The position numbers and the translations under genes are program-made. Below the pieces are notes generated by a model that was not told where the DNA came from, ran no database searches, and saw nothing but the letters and a program-made list of their open reading frames with translations. A stretch of 64,000 bases of DNA, taken from assembly GCA_036276115.1 (NCBI GenBank), contig DATBEM010000255.1, forward strand, positions 1-64,000, written 5' to 3'. Source of the DNA: Trebonia sp036276115 (GTDB lineage: Bacteria > Actinomycetota > Actinomycetes > Streptosporangiales > Streptosporangiaceae). Positions within the stretch are counted from its first letter, which is position 1, and the number at the start of each line of letters is the position of its first letter. Shown in pieces: positions 24,611-33,325 of this stretch.

Positions 24611-24626
24611 GTAACCGCGCGGAAAC
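24611..24626 (+). promoter_or_regulatory. GlnR-type box before glnA2
   Basis: GTAAC, six bases, GAAAC: an exact match to the a-site/b-site core of actinomycete GlnR boxes. It ends 88 bp before the glnA2 start. Confidence 0.65.
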
Positions 24627-24714
24627 GCCGCGGGCGGGCCCGCGCTGGTACGGTGGCACCTCGGTCGCGCGCCCAAGTAGAGCGGCGGTTGCGGAAACGT
24701 CTAAGGTGAGTGTC

Positions 24715-26076
24715 GTGGACAGGCAGGAAGAGTTCGTGCTGCGCACGCTGGAAGAGCGGGACATCAGGTTCGTCCGGCTCTGGTTCACCGATGTGCTCGG
24801 CGCGCTGAAGTCCGTCGCCGTCTCCCCGGCGGAGCTCGAGGGCGCGTTCGCGGATGGCATCGGCTTTGACGGCAGCGCCATCGAGGGCTTCGCCCGGGTG
24901 CACGAGGCGGACATGATCGCCCGCCCCGACCCGAGCACCTTCCAGCTGCTGCCCTGGCGGGGGGAGTACCCCGGCGTCGGCCGGATGTTCTGCGACATCC
25001 TGCTCCCCGACGGCAGCCCCTCCTACGCCGACCCCCGCTGGGTGCTCAAGCGCAACCTGAGCAAGGCGTCCGAGATGGGCTTCACCTGCTACATGCACCC
25101 GGAGATCGAGTTCTTCCTGCTGCGCGACCGGCCCGAGGTCGGCTCCGTGCCGGTCCCGATCGACGACGGCGGCTACTACGACCACACCCCGCACAGCCTC
25201 GCCCACGACTTCCGGCGGATGTCGATCACGATGCTGGAGGCCATGGGCATCTCGGTCGAGTACAGCCACCACGAGGTCGCCCCCGGCCAGCAGGAGATCG
25301 ACCTGCGCTACGCCGACGCCCTGACCACGGCCGACAACATCATGGCGTTCCGCCTGGTGATGAAGGAAGTGGCGATGGAGCAGGGCGTCTGGGCGACGTT
25401 CATGCCCAAGCCGTTCACCGAGTTCCCCGGCTCGGGGATGCACACCCACGTGTCCCTGTTCGAGGGCGACCAGAACGCGTTCTACGAGGCCGGGGCCGAG
25501 TACCAGCTCAGCAAGACGGCGCGGGCGTTCATGGCCGGCCTGCTGCGCCACGCCCCGGAGATCACCGCCGTCTGCAATCAGTGGGTCAACTCCTCCAAGC
25601 GCCTGTGGGGCGCCACCGAGTCGACCGCCGGCGCGGGCGGCGAGGCGCCCGCCTACGTCTGCTGGGGCCACAACAACCGCTCCGCCCTCGTCCGCGTCCC
25701 CATGTACAAGCCCCAGAAGGGCAGCTCGACCCGGCTGGAGTTCCGCTCGATCGACGCCGCCTGCAACCCCTACCTGGCGTTCGCCTGCATCATCGGCGCG
25801 GGCCTCAAGGGCATCGAGGACGACTACGAGCTGCCGCCGGGGGCCGAGGACGACGTCTGGGCGCTGACCCCGGCCGAGCGCCGGGCGATGGGCATCAAGC
25901 CCCTGCCGTCCGACCTCAACGAGGCCATCCGGGTCATGGAGAACAGCGAGCTGATGGCGGAGGTCCTCGGCGAGCACGTCTTCGACTTCTTCCTGCGCAA
26001 CAAGCGCGAGGAATGGCAGGACTACCGCCGTCAGGTCACCCGCTATGAGCTCGACCGCTACCTGCCGATGCTGTAG
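24715..26076 (+). CDS. glnA2: Glutamine synthetase-like protein GlnA2
   Basis: 453 residues of the GS-I family, closest in pattern to GlnA2 of Streptomyces and Mycobacterium (DRQEEFVLRTLEERDIRFV at the start, AERRAMGIKPLP near the end). Active-site motifs are present: GFDGSAIEGF, HPEIEFFLL, SGMHTHVSLFEG and AGGEAPAYVCWGHNNRSAL. The adenylylation loop (xLYxLPP) of true GlnA is absent, so GlnE should not control it. Reported relatives act on amines or polyamines rather than as main glutamine synthetases. GTG 24715 has AAGGTGAG just upstream and gives the family length; the GTG at 24706 lacks such a site. Confidence 0.9.
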   Translation: MDRQEEFVLRTLEERDIRFVRLWFTDVLGALKSVAVSPAELEGAFADGIGFDGSAIEGFARVHEADMIARPDPSTFQLLPWRGEYPGVGRMFCDILLPDGSPSYADPRWVLKRNLSKASEMGFTCYMHPEIEFFLLRDRPEVGSVPVPIDDGGYYDHTPHSLAHDFRRMSITMLEAMGISVEYSHHEVAPGQQEIDLRYADALTTADNIMAFRLVMKEVAMEQGVWATFMPKPFTEFPGSGMHTHVSLFEGDQNAFYEAGAEYQLSKTARAFMAGLLRHAPEITAVCNQWVNSSKRLWGATESTAGAGGEAPAYVCWGHNNRSALVRVPMYKPQKGSSTRLEFRSIDAACNPYLAFACIIGAGLKGIEDDYELPPGAEDDVWALTPAERRAMGIKPLPSDLNEAIRVMENSELMAEVLGEHVFDFFLRNKREEWQDYRRQVTRYELDRYLPML

Positions 26077-26748
26077 GGGCTAACGACCGGCATGGGGGTG
26101 CGGGCCGCCGCGATCGCGCCGGCCGGGAAGCGTGCCCCCTCGGTGTAGTAGCGCGCCCGGGTGCGGCCGACCGGCTCCAGCACCTGCGCGGCGGCCAGGT
26201 CGCGCAGGTCCCGCTGGGCCTGCTGCAGGCTCAGCCCCTCGGCGTGCTCATGGCGCAGCCGCCGGACCCGGCCCGTCATCGCTACGTCGTGCATTGCCGA
26301 GACGACGCGGTCATCCCGGCCGGTCGCGGCGGCGAGCCCGGCCAGGGCCTGCCAGGCCCGCCCCGCGCGCGTGATCCGGTTGCGGACCGCCTGGGCCTGC
26401 TCGTGATAGGCGGCCAGGCTGCACCGGATCCAGCCGGACACGTCCTGATCCGGCCGGTCGGTCGCGCCCCGCCCCTGCAGCTCGCGGTAGTACTCCCAGG
26501 CGTTGCCGGGACGGCCCGGCCACGCCTCGATGGGAGGGGAACTCCGGCGCGAGGGCCCCCTCGCGGGCGATCATGAGCGTCTGCAGTGATCGGGACATCC
26601 GCCCGTTTCCAGTCCGCCCACGGGTGGATCGAGGCGAGGTTCAGGTGCGCCATGGCCGCGTTCACGAGCGCGTGCGGGCCATCGGGCGCGTTCAGCCACC
26701 CGGCCAGCTCGGCCATCAGCCCAGGGACCTCGGACGCGTCCGGCGCCT
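26058..26748 (-). pseudogene. Fic-domain gene, N-terminally truncated with two frameshifts
   Basis: Three minus-strand frames join into one Fic protein. Frame one reads LNAPDGPHALVNAAMAHLNL...HPWAD; frame two NGRMSRSLQTLMIAREGALAP; frame three IEAWPGRPGNAWEYYRELQG to the TAG region at 26058. A single extra base at 26611 breaks the catalytic motif HPWAD|GNGR, and one extra G in the run at 26532-26534 shifts frame again. The C-terminal helix-turn-helix-like part is intact (AEGLSLQQAQRDLRDLAAAQV). The N-terminus is missing and replaced by a repeated piece of the S9 peptidase C-terminus. Its 3' end overlaps the glnA2 stop. Fic proteins AMPylate targets; this copy cannot. Confidence 0.75.
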
Positions 26749-26872
26749 CGCTCAGTCTTCGAAGCGGCCGCCCAGGTAGCGGGCGAGGCTCTGCTTGCCC
26801 GCGCGGCTGAACACCAAGCCGCGCTCCTCGCCCGCTCAGTCTTCGAAGCGGCCGCCCAGGTAGCGGGCGAGG
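26749..26872. repeat. 40-bp direct repeat of the S9 peptidase 3' end
   Basis: Identical 40-bp copies at 26749-26788 and 26833-26872, 84 bp apart. Each encodes LARYLGGRFED plus the TGA stop on the minus strand. The downstream copy is preceded by codons reading ERGLVFSRAGKQS, unlike the real peptidase. It abuts the truncated Fic gene and looks like a rearrangement junction. Confidence 0.85.
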
Positions 26873-28707
26873 AACTTCTCGGCCGCCGTGTAGAACCTGA
26901 TGCGGTTCTCCGGCTTGGCGAAGCCGTGGCCCTCGTCGGGGAACAGCAGGTACTCGTGCTCGATGCCCGCCTCCGTGAGCGCGGCGACGATCTGCTCGGA
27001 CTCGGCCTGCTTGACCCGGGGGTCGTTGGCGCCCTGGGCGATGAGCAGCGGGATGCGGATGTCCCGCGCCCGCGACAGCGGCGACCGGGACCACAGGAAG
27101 TCCTGGTCCTTCTCCGGGTCCCCGACCCGCCGGTACAGGGCGGCGGCGGCCGGCGCCCAGTACGCCGGGATCGTCTCCAGCAGCGTCTTGAGGTTGGACG
27201 GGCCCACGATGTCGACCGCGCAGCGGAACGCGTCGGGGGTGAACGCGGCCCCCACCAGGGCCGCGTAGCCGCCATAGGAGCCGCCGTAGATCGCGACCCG
27301 CTCGCGGTCCGCCCAGCCCTGGCTGGCTACGTGCCCGACCGCGTCGATGAGGTCGTCGTGCATCTTGCCGCCCCACTCCCGGTCCCCGGCGGCGACGAAC
27401 GCCTTGCCGTAGCCGGTCGAGCCCCGGTAGTTGACCTGCACGCACAGGTAGCCCCGGTTGGCCAGCCACTGCGCCTCCGGGTTGTAGCCCCAGGCGTCGC
27501 GCACCTGCGGGCCGCCGTGCACGTTGATGACGGCCGGGAGGCCGGAGCGGCCCTGGCCCGGCGGGAACGTCGCGTACCCGTGGATCACCAGGCCGTCGCG
27601 GGCGGTGAAGGTGAACGGCTCCATCGGCGCCAGCTCGTAGGCCGACAGCGCGGGCTGGTGCTCGAACAGGTACCGGGCCGACCGGGTGGCCCGGTCGTAG
27701 AGGTAGTACGGGACCGGCCCGGCGTCGTTGGTGAACCCGACCAGGAACACGGTGTCGGCGTCGTCGCGGCCCGCGAACCGCGGGTCGCCCGGGTGCAGGG
27801 CGCGGATGGCCTTGAAGTCCTCGGCCACCGACTCGTCGAGCACCACGTACTGCGACCGCTCCTTGAGGACCGTGACGATCTGCGGCTCCAGCGTGTCCGG
27901 GTCGACCATGACGCCCGACACGTCGGCGTCCGGGTCCTCGGCGATGACGGTCTCGGCCCCGGTGGCGAGGTCGAGCCGGGTGAGCCGCCCGGTGTTGGAG
28001 CCGGCCGCGCTGATCATCAGCAGCGACTGGCCGTCGCGGCTGAACGTGACCACGTCGGTGGAGGTGACGTCCTCGGCCGGGATGGACATCACCGTGCGCC
28101 AGTCCTCCGCGCCCACCTCGTCATTGCTCGCCGCGTCGCGGACCAGCAGGTCGAAGCTGCCGTCCGGCTGCGGCCGCAGCGCCCCCCGCACGACCAGGTC
28201 CTCGTCGGCGACCCAGCCGGCGAAGCCGGGGTTGTCGATCTTCTTCTCCAGCGTCCCGCTGTCGAGCTCCAGCCGGTACACGTCGTGCAGCTGCGGGTTG
28301 TCCTTGTTGATGCCGACCAGCACCTCGCCCGGCTTGCGCTTGCTCGTGCCGAGCAGCATCGCGTGGATGCCCTCGAACGGGGTGAGGTCGCGGCGAGCGG
28401 AGGTCTGCAGGTCGACGTCGTACAGCCGCCAGTTCTCGTCGCCGCCGGCGTCCTGGATGTAGAGCACGTGCCGGTTGTCGTGCGCCCAGCCGAAGGACCG
28501 GATGCCCCGGTCGGCGTCATCGGTCACCGCCTGCGCGGCGTCCCAGTCGACGGCGCTGCCGCCGCCGTCGCCGATGGGCGCGACCCAGACGTTCAGCACG
28601 CCGTCGCGCGGCGCGATCCACGCCAGCCGGGTGCCATCGGGGGACAGCTGCGGGTTGACCCGCTCGGGGTTGCCGAACAGCACGCCACGGGGGATGAGAT
28701 CGACCAT
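26836..28707 (-). CDS. S9-family prolyl oligopeptidase-like peptidase
   Basis: 623 residues. An N-terminal beta-propeller (~1-360) is followed by an alpha/beta-hydrolase domain. The catalytic Ser is in IYGGSYGGYAAL (~471), Asp in GANDPRVK and His in PDEGHGFAKP. It probably cleaves short peptides or acyl-peptides in the cytosol. ATG 28707 is 7 nt after TAGCCT with no ribosome binding site, so a leaderless transcript is predicted. Divergent from glnE, sharing its promoter region. The last 11 codons are duplicated downstream. Confidence 0.9.
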   Translation of the reverse strand: MVDLIPRGVLFGNPERVNPQLSPDGTRLAWIAPRDGVLNVWVAPIGDGGGSAVDWDAAQAVTDDADRGIRSFGWAHDNRHVLYIQDAGGDENWRLYDVDLQTSARRDLTPFEGIHAMLLGTSKRKPGEVLVGINKDNPQLHDVYRLELDSGTLEKKIDNPGFAGWVADEDLVVRGALRPQPDGSFDLLVRDAASNDEVGAEDWRTVMSIPAEDVTSTDVVTFSRDGQSLLMISAAGSNTGRLTRLDLATGAETVIAEDPDADVSGVMVDPDTLEPQIVTVLKERSQYVVLDESVAEDFKAIRALHPGDPRFAGRDDADTVFLVGFTNDAGPVPYYLYDRATRSARYLFEHQPALSAYELAPMEPFTFTARDGLVIHGYATFPPGQGRSGLPAVINVHGGPQVRDAWGYNPEAQWLANRGYLCVQVNYRGSTGYGKAFVAAGDREWGGKMHDDLIDAVGHVASQGWADRERVAIYGGSYGGYAALVGAAFTPDAFRCAVDIVGPSNLKTLLETIPAYWAPAAAALYRRVGDPEKDQDFLWSRSPLSRARDIRIPLLIAQGANDPRVKQAESEQIVAALTEAGIEHEYLLFPDEGHGFAKPENRIRFYTAAEKFLARYLGGRFED

Positions 28708-28714
28708 GGGGCAC

Positions 28715-28720
28715 AGGCTA
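28715..28720 (-). promoter_or_regulatory. -10 element of the S9 peptidase
   Basis: TAGCCT on the minus strand ends 7 nt before ATG 28707; leaderless transcript predicted. Confidence 0.6.
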
Positions 28721-28789
28721 GCCGACGGCGCCCTCCAGTGCGCGCGGCCAGCGGGGCGGGTATAAGTGCCGCCAGCAGGGTATCCGTAG

Positions 28790-28805
28790 GTTACGGACAC
28801 GTTTC
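28790..28805. promoter_or_regulatory. GlnR-like element overlapping the glnE promoter
   Basis: GTTAC, six bases, GTTTC. On the minus strand this reads GAAAC-N6-GTAAC, i.e. the b and a half-sites of a GlnR box in swapped order, as occurs between tandem boxes. It covers the -35 position of the glnE promoter, so binding would repress. The inverted repeat TCCGTA-GGT-TACGGA overlaps it. Confidence 0.4.
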
Positions 28806-28812
28806 CTCGGTA

Positions 28813-28818
28813 TACGGT
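28813..28818 (+). promoter_or_regulatory. -10 element of glnE
   Basis: TACGGT ends 7 nt before GTG 28826; leaderless transcript predicted. Confidence 0.65.
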
Positions 28819-28825
28819 ATTTGCT

Positions 28826-31800
28826 GTGAGCGGCACCCGTACCTCCCTCGCCGGCCGTCTGGCCCGAATAGGCTTCACTGACGTGCAGAGGGCTGAACGT
28901 ACGCTTGCGGAGATTCGCGCGCTCGGGCTCGGGCCGGCGGATGAGGAGAGCCTGCTCGCCGCGCTGGGGGGCGCCTCCGACCCTGACCTCGCCCTGGCTG
29001 GCCTCGCCCGCCTGGCTGAGCGCGACCGCGCCGTCCTGGCCGAGGTCAGCGCGGCCCCGGGCCTGCGCGAGCGGCTCATCGCCGTCCTCGGCGCCAGCAC
29101 CGCGCTCGCCGACCACCTGGTCCGGCACCCGGCCGACCGGGCGGTGCTGCGGGACGGTTCTCCCCGTGATGGCACCGCCCGTGACGGCTCTGCCCCAGGC
29201 GGCCCTGTCCTCGACAGCCTTAACAGCGTTGTCCTTGATGGCGGCACTGCCCTCGGCCGGCCCGGGCCGGCCGCCGTCCGGGACGAGCTGCTGCGGGCCG
29301 TAGGCGCCGACCCGGCCGCCCCGATCCCGGTCGCCGGGGTCCTGCCCGCCCCCCGCCCGGACGGGCCCGGGCGGGCCGCCGCCCGCCCGGGGGGCGCTGG
29401 CGGCGCTGGCGGCGTTGGCGGGGGTGGCGGGGGTGGCGGGGGTGCCGGCGGCAGCGGGCCCGCCGACCCGGCCGCCCGGCTGGCCGCCGCCTACCGCCGC
29501 CGCCTGCTGCACCTGGCCGGACGGGACCTCACCGGCGCCACGAGCGTGGACGAGGTCGCCGAGGAGCTCGCCGACCTGGCCGGCGCGATCTTGGAGGCGG
29601 CCCTGGCCGTCGCCCGGGTCGATCTGATAACAGCAAGAGGCATCCCCGCCGGGGAGCTGCCGCCGCTCGCCGTCCTCGCCATGGGCAAGTGCGGCGCCCG
29701 CGAGCTGAACTACGCCAGCGACGTCGACGTCATCTTCGTGACCGGCGACGACGTGGACTCGGCCGGCATCAGGGTCGCGACCCGGCTGGCCACCGGGATG
29801 ATCGCGGTCTGCGAGCGGTACACCCCGGAAGGCTCGATCTTCCCGGTCGACCCGAACCTGCGGCCGGAGGGCCGCAACGGGCCCCTGGTCCGCACCCTCG
29901 CCAGCCACCTCGCCTACTACGACCGCTGGGCCAAGACGTGGGAGTTCCAGGCGCTGCTCAAGGCTCGCCCGGTGGCCGGCGACATGGCCCTCGCCCGGCT
30001 GTACTGCGACCGCGTCGCCCCGCTGGTCTGGCAGGCGAGCCAGCGCGAGAACTTCGTCGCCGACACGCAGGCCATGCGCCGCCGGGTTGAGTCCACGCTG
30101 CCCAAGACCAGCGCCGGCCGCGAGCTCAAGCTCGGCCCGGGCGGCCTGCGCGACATCGAGTTCGCCGTCCAGATGCTGCAGCTCGTGCACGGCCGGGCCG
30201 ACGAGCGGCTGCGGGTCCCCGGCACGATCCCGGCCCTGGCCGCCCTGGCCGCCGGCGGCTACGTCGCCCGCGAGGACGCCGACGACCTGGCCGCCGCCTA
30301 CCGCTTCCTGCGCCAGACCGAGCACCTGCTCCAGCTCTACTACCTGCGCCGCACCCACGCCCTGCCCGACGACCCGTCCGTCTTGCGCCGCCTCGGCCGG
30401 GCCATGTCGCTGACCACGATGGGGCCGCCAGGCGGCCCGCGGCCACGCGCCCAGGGGGCGCCGGGCCTCAGCGACCCGGCCGCCGCCGCGTTCGACGAGG
30501 CGTGGCGGCGGCACGCGCTGCGGGTCCGCCGCCTGCACGAGAAGCTGTTCTACCGGCCGCTGCTCGACGCGGTGGCGCGGCTGCCGACCGAGGCCGCCCG
30601 GCTTACCCCCCAGGCCGCCCAGGCCCGGCTGGAGGCCCTCGGCTACGCCGACCCGGCCGGGGCGCTGCGGCACATCGAGGCGCTGACGACCGGGGTGCGC
30701 CGCCGCGCCCAGATCCAGCGGACGCTGCTGCCGGTCCTGCTCGGCTGGTTCGCCGGCGCAGCCGAGCCCGACGCCGGCCTGCTGGCGTTCCGGCAGGTGA
30801 GCGAGGCGCTGGGGGAGACCCCGTGGTACCTGCGGCTGTTGCGCGACGAGACCAAGGCCGCCCGGCGGATGGCCCTCGTCCTCGCCTCCAGCCGCTATGC
30901 CGCGAGCCTGCTGCTGCGGGCGCCGGAGGCGGTCGCGATCTTCGCCGACGACGCCGAGCTGGTGCCCCGCCCGTTCGCGGCCGTCCGGACCGAGATGATG
31001 GCGGCCGCGACCCGCCACGAGCGCGACCCCGACGCCGCCGCGATGGCGATCCGCTCCGTCCGCCGCCGTGAGCTACTGCGCATCGCCGCCGCCGACGTGC
31101 TCGGCCTCACCGCGCTGCGCGAGGTGGGCGAGGCGCTGACCGCCGTCACCGACGCGGCCCTGGAGGCCGCCCTGGCGGTGGCGGTCGCCAAGGTCGGGCA
31201 GGGCCTGGGGCAGGAGCTGCCAACCAGGTTCGCGGTGATCGCGATGGGCCGCTACGGCGGCCACGAGACCGGCTACGGCAGCGACGCCGACGTGATCTTC
31301 GTCCACGACCCCCGGCCGGCCCTCGACCCGGCCGGGGAACGCGTGGCGTCTGAGGCCGCCCAGGCCGTCGCGGCGGAGATGCGGCGGCTGCTGGAGCTAC
31401 CCGCCCCCGACCCGCCGCTGGTCCTGGACGCCAGCCTGCGGCCGGAGGGACGGCAAGGCCCCCTCGTCCGCAGCCTGGCGGCGTGCCGCAAGTACTACTC
31501 CGGCCGCTCCGCCCCGTGGGAGTACCAGGCCCTGCTGCGGGCCGAGTACACCGCCGGCGACGAGGCCCTCGGCGCGGCCTTCATCGCCCTGGCCGACGAG
31601 TACCGCTACCCCGACGGTGGCCTGTCGGACCAGGCGGTCCGCGAGATCCGCCGGGTCAAGGCCCGGGTCGAGTCCGAGCGCATCCCGCGCGGCACCGAGC
31701 GCGCACTGCACCTCAAGCTCGGCCCCGGCGGCCTGTCCGACGTCGAGTGGACCGCCCAGCTCCTGCAGCTGCGCCACGGCGCGGCCATCCCGGGGCTGCG

Positions 31801-32125
31801 CACCACCCGGACCCCCGAGGCCCTCGCCGCCGCCGTCGAGGCCGGCCTGGTGGCCGCCGAGGACGCCGAGGTGCTGACCCGCTCCTGGCAGCTCGCGGCC
31901 CGTATCCGCAACGCCATCATGCTGGTCCGCGGCCGCCCCGACGACGCCCTGCCCTCCCGGCGCACCGAGCTCACGGCCGTCGCCCGCCTGCTGGGCTACC
32001 GCCCGGACGGCACCGCCGGCCTGGAAACCACCGAGCCCGCCCAGGCCCTGGACGAGGACTGGCGCCGTACCGGCCGCCGCGCCCGCGCCGTCATGGAGCG
32101 CCTCTTCTTCGGCGGGGACGAGTAA
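28826..32125 (+). CDS. glnE: Glutamine synthetase adenylyltransferase/deadenylase
   Basis: 1099 residues with two nucleotidyltransferase halves. The first has MGKCGARELNYASDVDVIF (~284-302), the second MGRYGGHETGYGSDADVIF (~806-824); each is followed by a helical PII-uridylyltransferase-like domain. One half attaches AMP to Tyr of GlnA (the target loop is visible in glnA of this window) and the other removes it. An N-terminal stretch (~105-215) is unusual: repeats of DGS/DGT and then a run of about 25 mostly Gly residues make a flexible linker not needed for the fold. GTG 28826 is predicted to be leaderless. Confidence 0.95.
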   Translation: MSGTRTSLAGRLARIGFTDVQRAERTLAEIRALGLGPADEESLLAALGGASDPDLALAGLARLAERDRAVLAEVSAAPGLRERLIAVLGASTALADHLVRHPADRAVLRDGSPRDGTARDGSAPGGPVLDSLNSVVLDGGTALGRPGPAAVRDELLRAVGADPAAPIPVAGVLPAPRPDGPGRAAARPGGAGGAGGVGGGGGGGGGAGGSGPADPAARLAAAYRRRLLHLAGRDLTGATSVDEVAEELADLAGAILEAALAVARVDLITARGIPAGELPPLAVLAMGKCGARELNYASDVDVIFVTGDDVDSAGIRVATRLATGMIAVCERYTPEGSIFPVDPNLRPEGRNGPLVRTLASHLAYYDRWAKTWEFQALLKARPVAGDMALARLYCDRVAPLVWQASQRENFVADTQAMRRRVESTLPKTSAGRELKLGPGGLRDIEFAVQMLQLVHGRADERLRVPGTIPALAALAAGGYVAREDADDLAAAYRFLRQTEHLLQLYYLRRTHALPDDPSVLRRLGRAMSLTTMGPPGGPRPRAQGAPGLSDPAAAAFDEAWRRHALRVRRLHEKLFYRPLLDAVARLPTEAARLTPQAAQARLEALGYADPAGALRHIEALTTGVRRRAQIQRTLLPVLLGWFAGAAEPDAGLLAFRQVSEALGETPWYLRLLRDETKAARRMALVLASSRYAASLLLRAPEAVAIFADDAELVPRPFAAVRTEMMAAATRHERDPDAAAMAIRSVRRRELLRIAAADVLGLTALREVGEALTAVTDAALEAALAVAVAKVGQGLGQELPTRFAVIAMGRYGGHETGYGSDADVIFVHDPRPALDPAGERVASEAAQAVAAEMRRLLELPAPDPPLVLDASLRPEGRQGPLVRSLAACRKYYSGRSAPWEYQALLRAEYTAGDEALGAAFIALADEYRYPDGGLSDQAVREIRRVKARVESERIPRGTERALHLKLGPGGLSDVEWTAQLLQLRHGAAIPGLRTTRTPEALAAAVEAGLVAAEDAEVLTRSWQLAARIRNAIMLVRGRPDDALPSRRTELTAVARLLGYRPDGTAGLETTEPAQALDEDWRRTGRRARAVMERLFFGGDE

Positions 32126-32130
32126 GCGCG

Positions 32131-32979
32131 TCAGGCCACGTGCTCGACTGCGAACGCCGTCGCCTGCGGCTTCCAGAGGTAGAGATCCGAGAACAGCGCG
32201 TACTGCTGGTCGATGGCGGTGTTCCAGTCAATGACGTCCTGATTGGTCCCGTTGGCAATGAGGTACTCGGCCCGCTCAGCCACGGTGGCCCCCTTCATCG
32301 GCGCCGCCAGGAGGTCTTTCAGTTTCTGTTCGATCCTCTTCGCCTCAACCGCGAAGTCCTTAATGTAATCAGTGGCGACCTCATTGGCTGACTTGCCCAA
32401 TGTCTTCTGGGCCGCGGTGAGCTGCTGCTCAATCGTCTTGCCCTGGTCGACGGCGCCGAGCTTGGCATGGAGCACGCCCTGGTCGTGGGTCGGCTTGAGC
32501 TTGAGCCATTCATCAACCATGTCCGTGATGCTCTGGGCCGCATAGAAGGCGAGGTCGACCAGCACGCTGCTGCGCCGTGACTTCCGGAACTCGGGCGTGC
32601 CGAAGGAGTAGCCGGTTGCCCCCTCCACCGTCGTGCCCGCGGCCACCCGGCCGTGCAGCCCTGCGGCCAGGTACTTGGCCAGGGAGAGGGTGTAGGCGCC
32701 ATCGCCGCTGTAGCACGACAGCGCCACGATGCCGCCGAAGTCTCGCGGGACGCCATGCGACGTGTCGGTCAGCCAGCGCACCACGTCAGCCTTATCGAGG
32801 CTCATGAAAGCGCCGGTGTAGCCGTGGCTGACAAAGTAGAGCGTCTCGTTCCGGGAAAGCCTGGAGAAATCGGCCTTGTCGTTGAGCTCGACGACCGCCA
32901 TGCCCTGGTCCATGAGCCTGAGCTGCTGGACTTGCTTCATTATTGCATAATCACTGTATCTGCCGTGGAACGCTATCAT
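32131..32979 (-). CDS. Lone caspase-like (clan CD) cysteine peptidase-like protein
   Basis: 282 residues, not clearly a known family. The clan CD signature is visible: a hydrophobic strand then His-Gly (LYFVSHGYTG, H52) and a second strand then Ser-Cys (GGIVALSCYSGDG, C89), 37 residues apart as in gingipain/caspase-like folds. The C-terminal ~120 residues are helical and charged (AAQKTLGKSANEVATDYIKD) and look like a partner or regulatory region. No signal peptide. Base composition is visibly less GC-rich than the neighbours and the gene breaks the glnE-glnA region, so transfer is likely. ATG 32979 has a strong GGAGG seven bases upstream. No obvious substrate gene is adjacent; CHAT-like or C80-like families are alternatives. 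Confidence 0.6.
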   Translation of the reverse strand: MIAFHGRYSDYAIMKQVQQLRLMDQGMAVVELNDKADFSRLSRNETLYFVSHGYTGAFMSLDKADVVRWLTDTSHGVPRDFGGIVALSCYSGDGAYTLSLAKYLAAGLHGRVAAGTTVEGATGYSFGTPEFRKSRRSSVLVDLAFYAAQSITDMVDEWLKLKPTHDQGVLHAKLGAVDQGKTIEQQLTAAQKTLGKSANEVATDYIKDFAVEAKRIEQKLKDLLAAPMKGATVAERAEYLIANGTNQDVIDWNTAIDQQYALFSDLYLWKPQATAFAVEHVA

Positions 32980-33003
32980 GATACCTCCTGAGATCGCCTA
33001 CTA

Positions 33004-33018
33004 AACCGGTAACCGGTT
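33004..33018. promoter_or_regulatory. 15-bp palindrome before the caspase-like gene
   Basis: AACCGGTAACCGGTT, perfect around a central A, 25 bp upstream of ATG 32979. It is a good operator candidate for a dimeric repressor controlling the caspase-like gene. Confidence 0.5.
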
Positions 33019-33073
33019 CTTAACGGGAGGTTATCACGCATATCTGGCCTCGGGGTACCGAGCGTGTGTTCGG

Positions 33074-33103
33074 GCATGCCTGTCGTGCACCGATCAGGCA
33101 TGC
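33074..33103. repeat. Inverted repeat, 9-bp arms
   Basis: GCATGCCTG (33074-33082) pairs with CAGGCATGC (33095-33103) across 12 nt. A T-rich stretch follows on the plus strand, so a terminator role is possible, though no plus-strand gene ends nearby. Confidence 0.4.
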
Positions 33104-33174
33104 GGATTATTTGCCGCCGCATTCTTTTTCCGGGGTAATGACATCCGGTCGTGACCTTTGAGTGCGGCAGGCGG

Positions 33175-33312
33175 TCAGGCGCGCCCGTTGGCGCGCAGGA
33201 CGCGCAGCGCGTCGACGGTCAGGAAGCCGCGCCAGTCGGCCTCGGCGGCGCGGGACCAGGCCGGCACCGGCCCGGCGCAGGCCGTCACCCCGGCCGCCCT
33301 CGCCCGCGAGCG
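33175..33312 (-). pseudogene. Possible C-terminal gene remnant
   Basis: The minus strand ends in a plausible C-terminus, AEADWRGFLTVDALRVLRANG followed by Arg-Ala and TGA at 33177-33175, preceded by about 25 further codons but no start or recognisable domain. It looks like the tail of a lost gene beside the GNAT gene. Family unknown. Confidence 0.25.
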
Positions 33313-33325
33313 CGGCCACCGGTAG

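Larger units (their letters stand above)
32980..33325. other. Low-GC intergenic stretch with two inverted repeats and debris
   Basis: 346 bp holding the promoter region of the caspase-like gene, a 15-bp palindrome (33004-33018), a 9-bp-stem inverted repeat (33074-33103) and, towards 33175-33312, a likely gene remnant. No intact gene is seen. Confidence 0.6.

Noticed and set aside
28718..31018. Long minus-strand frame opposite glnE
   Set aside because: A shadow of glnE, whose motifs are unmistakable on the plus strand.
33009..33024. GlnR box before the caspase-like gene
   Set aside because: GTAAC is followed after six bases by TTAAC, not GAAAC, and the perfect palindrome explains the sequence better.
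33107..33319. Arg/Ala-rich minus-strand ORF
   Set aside because: Composition is that of a shadow frame. A different frame in the same stretch reads more like a real C-terminus and is listed as a remnant.
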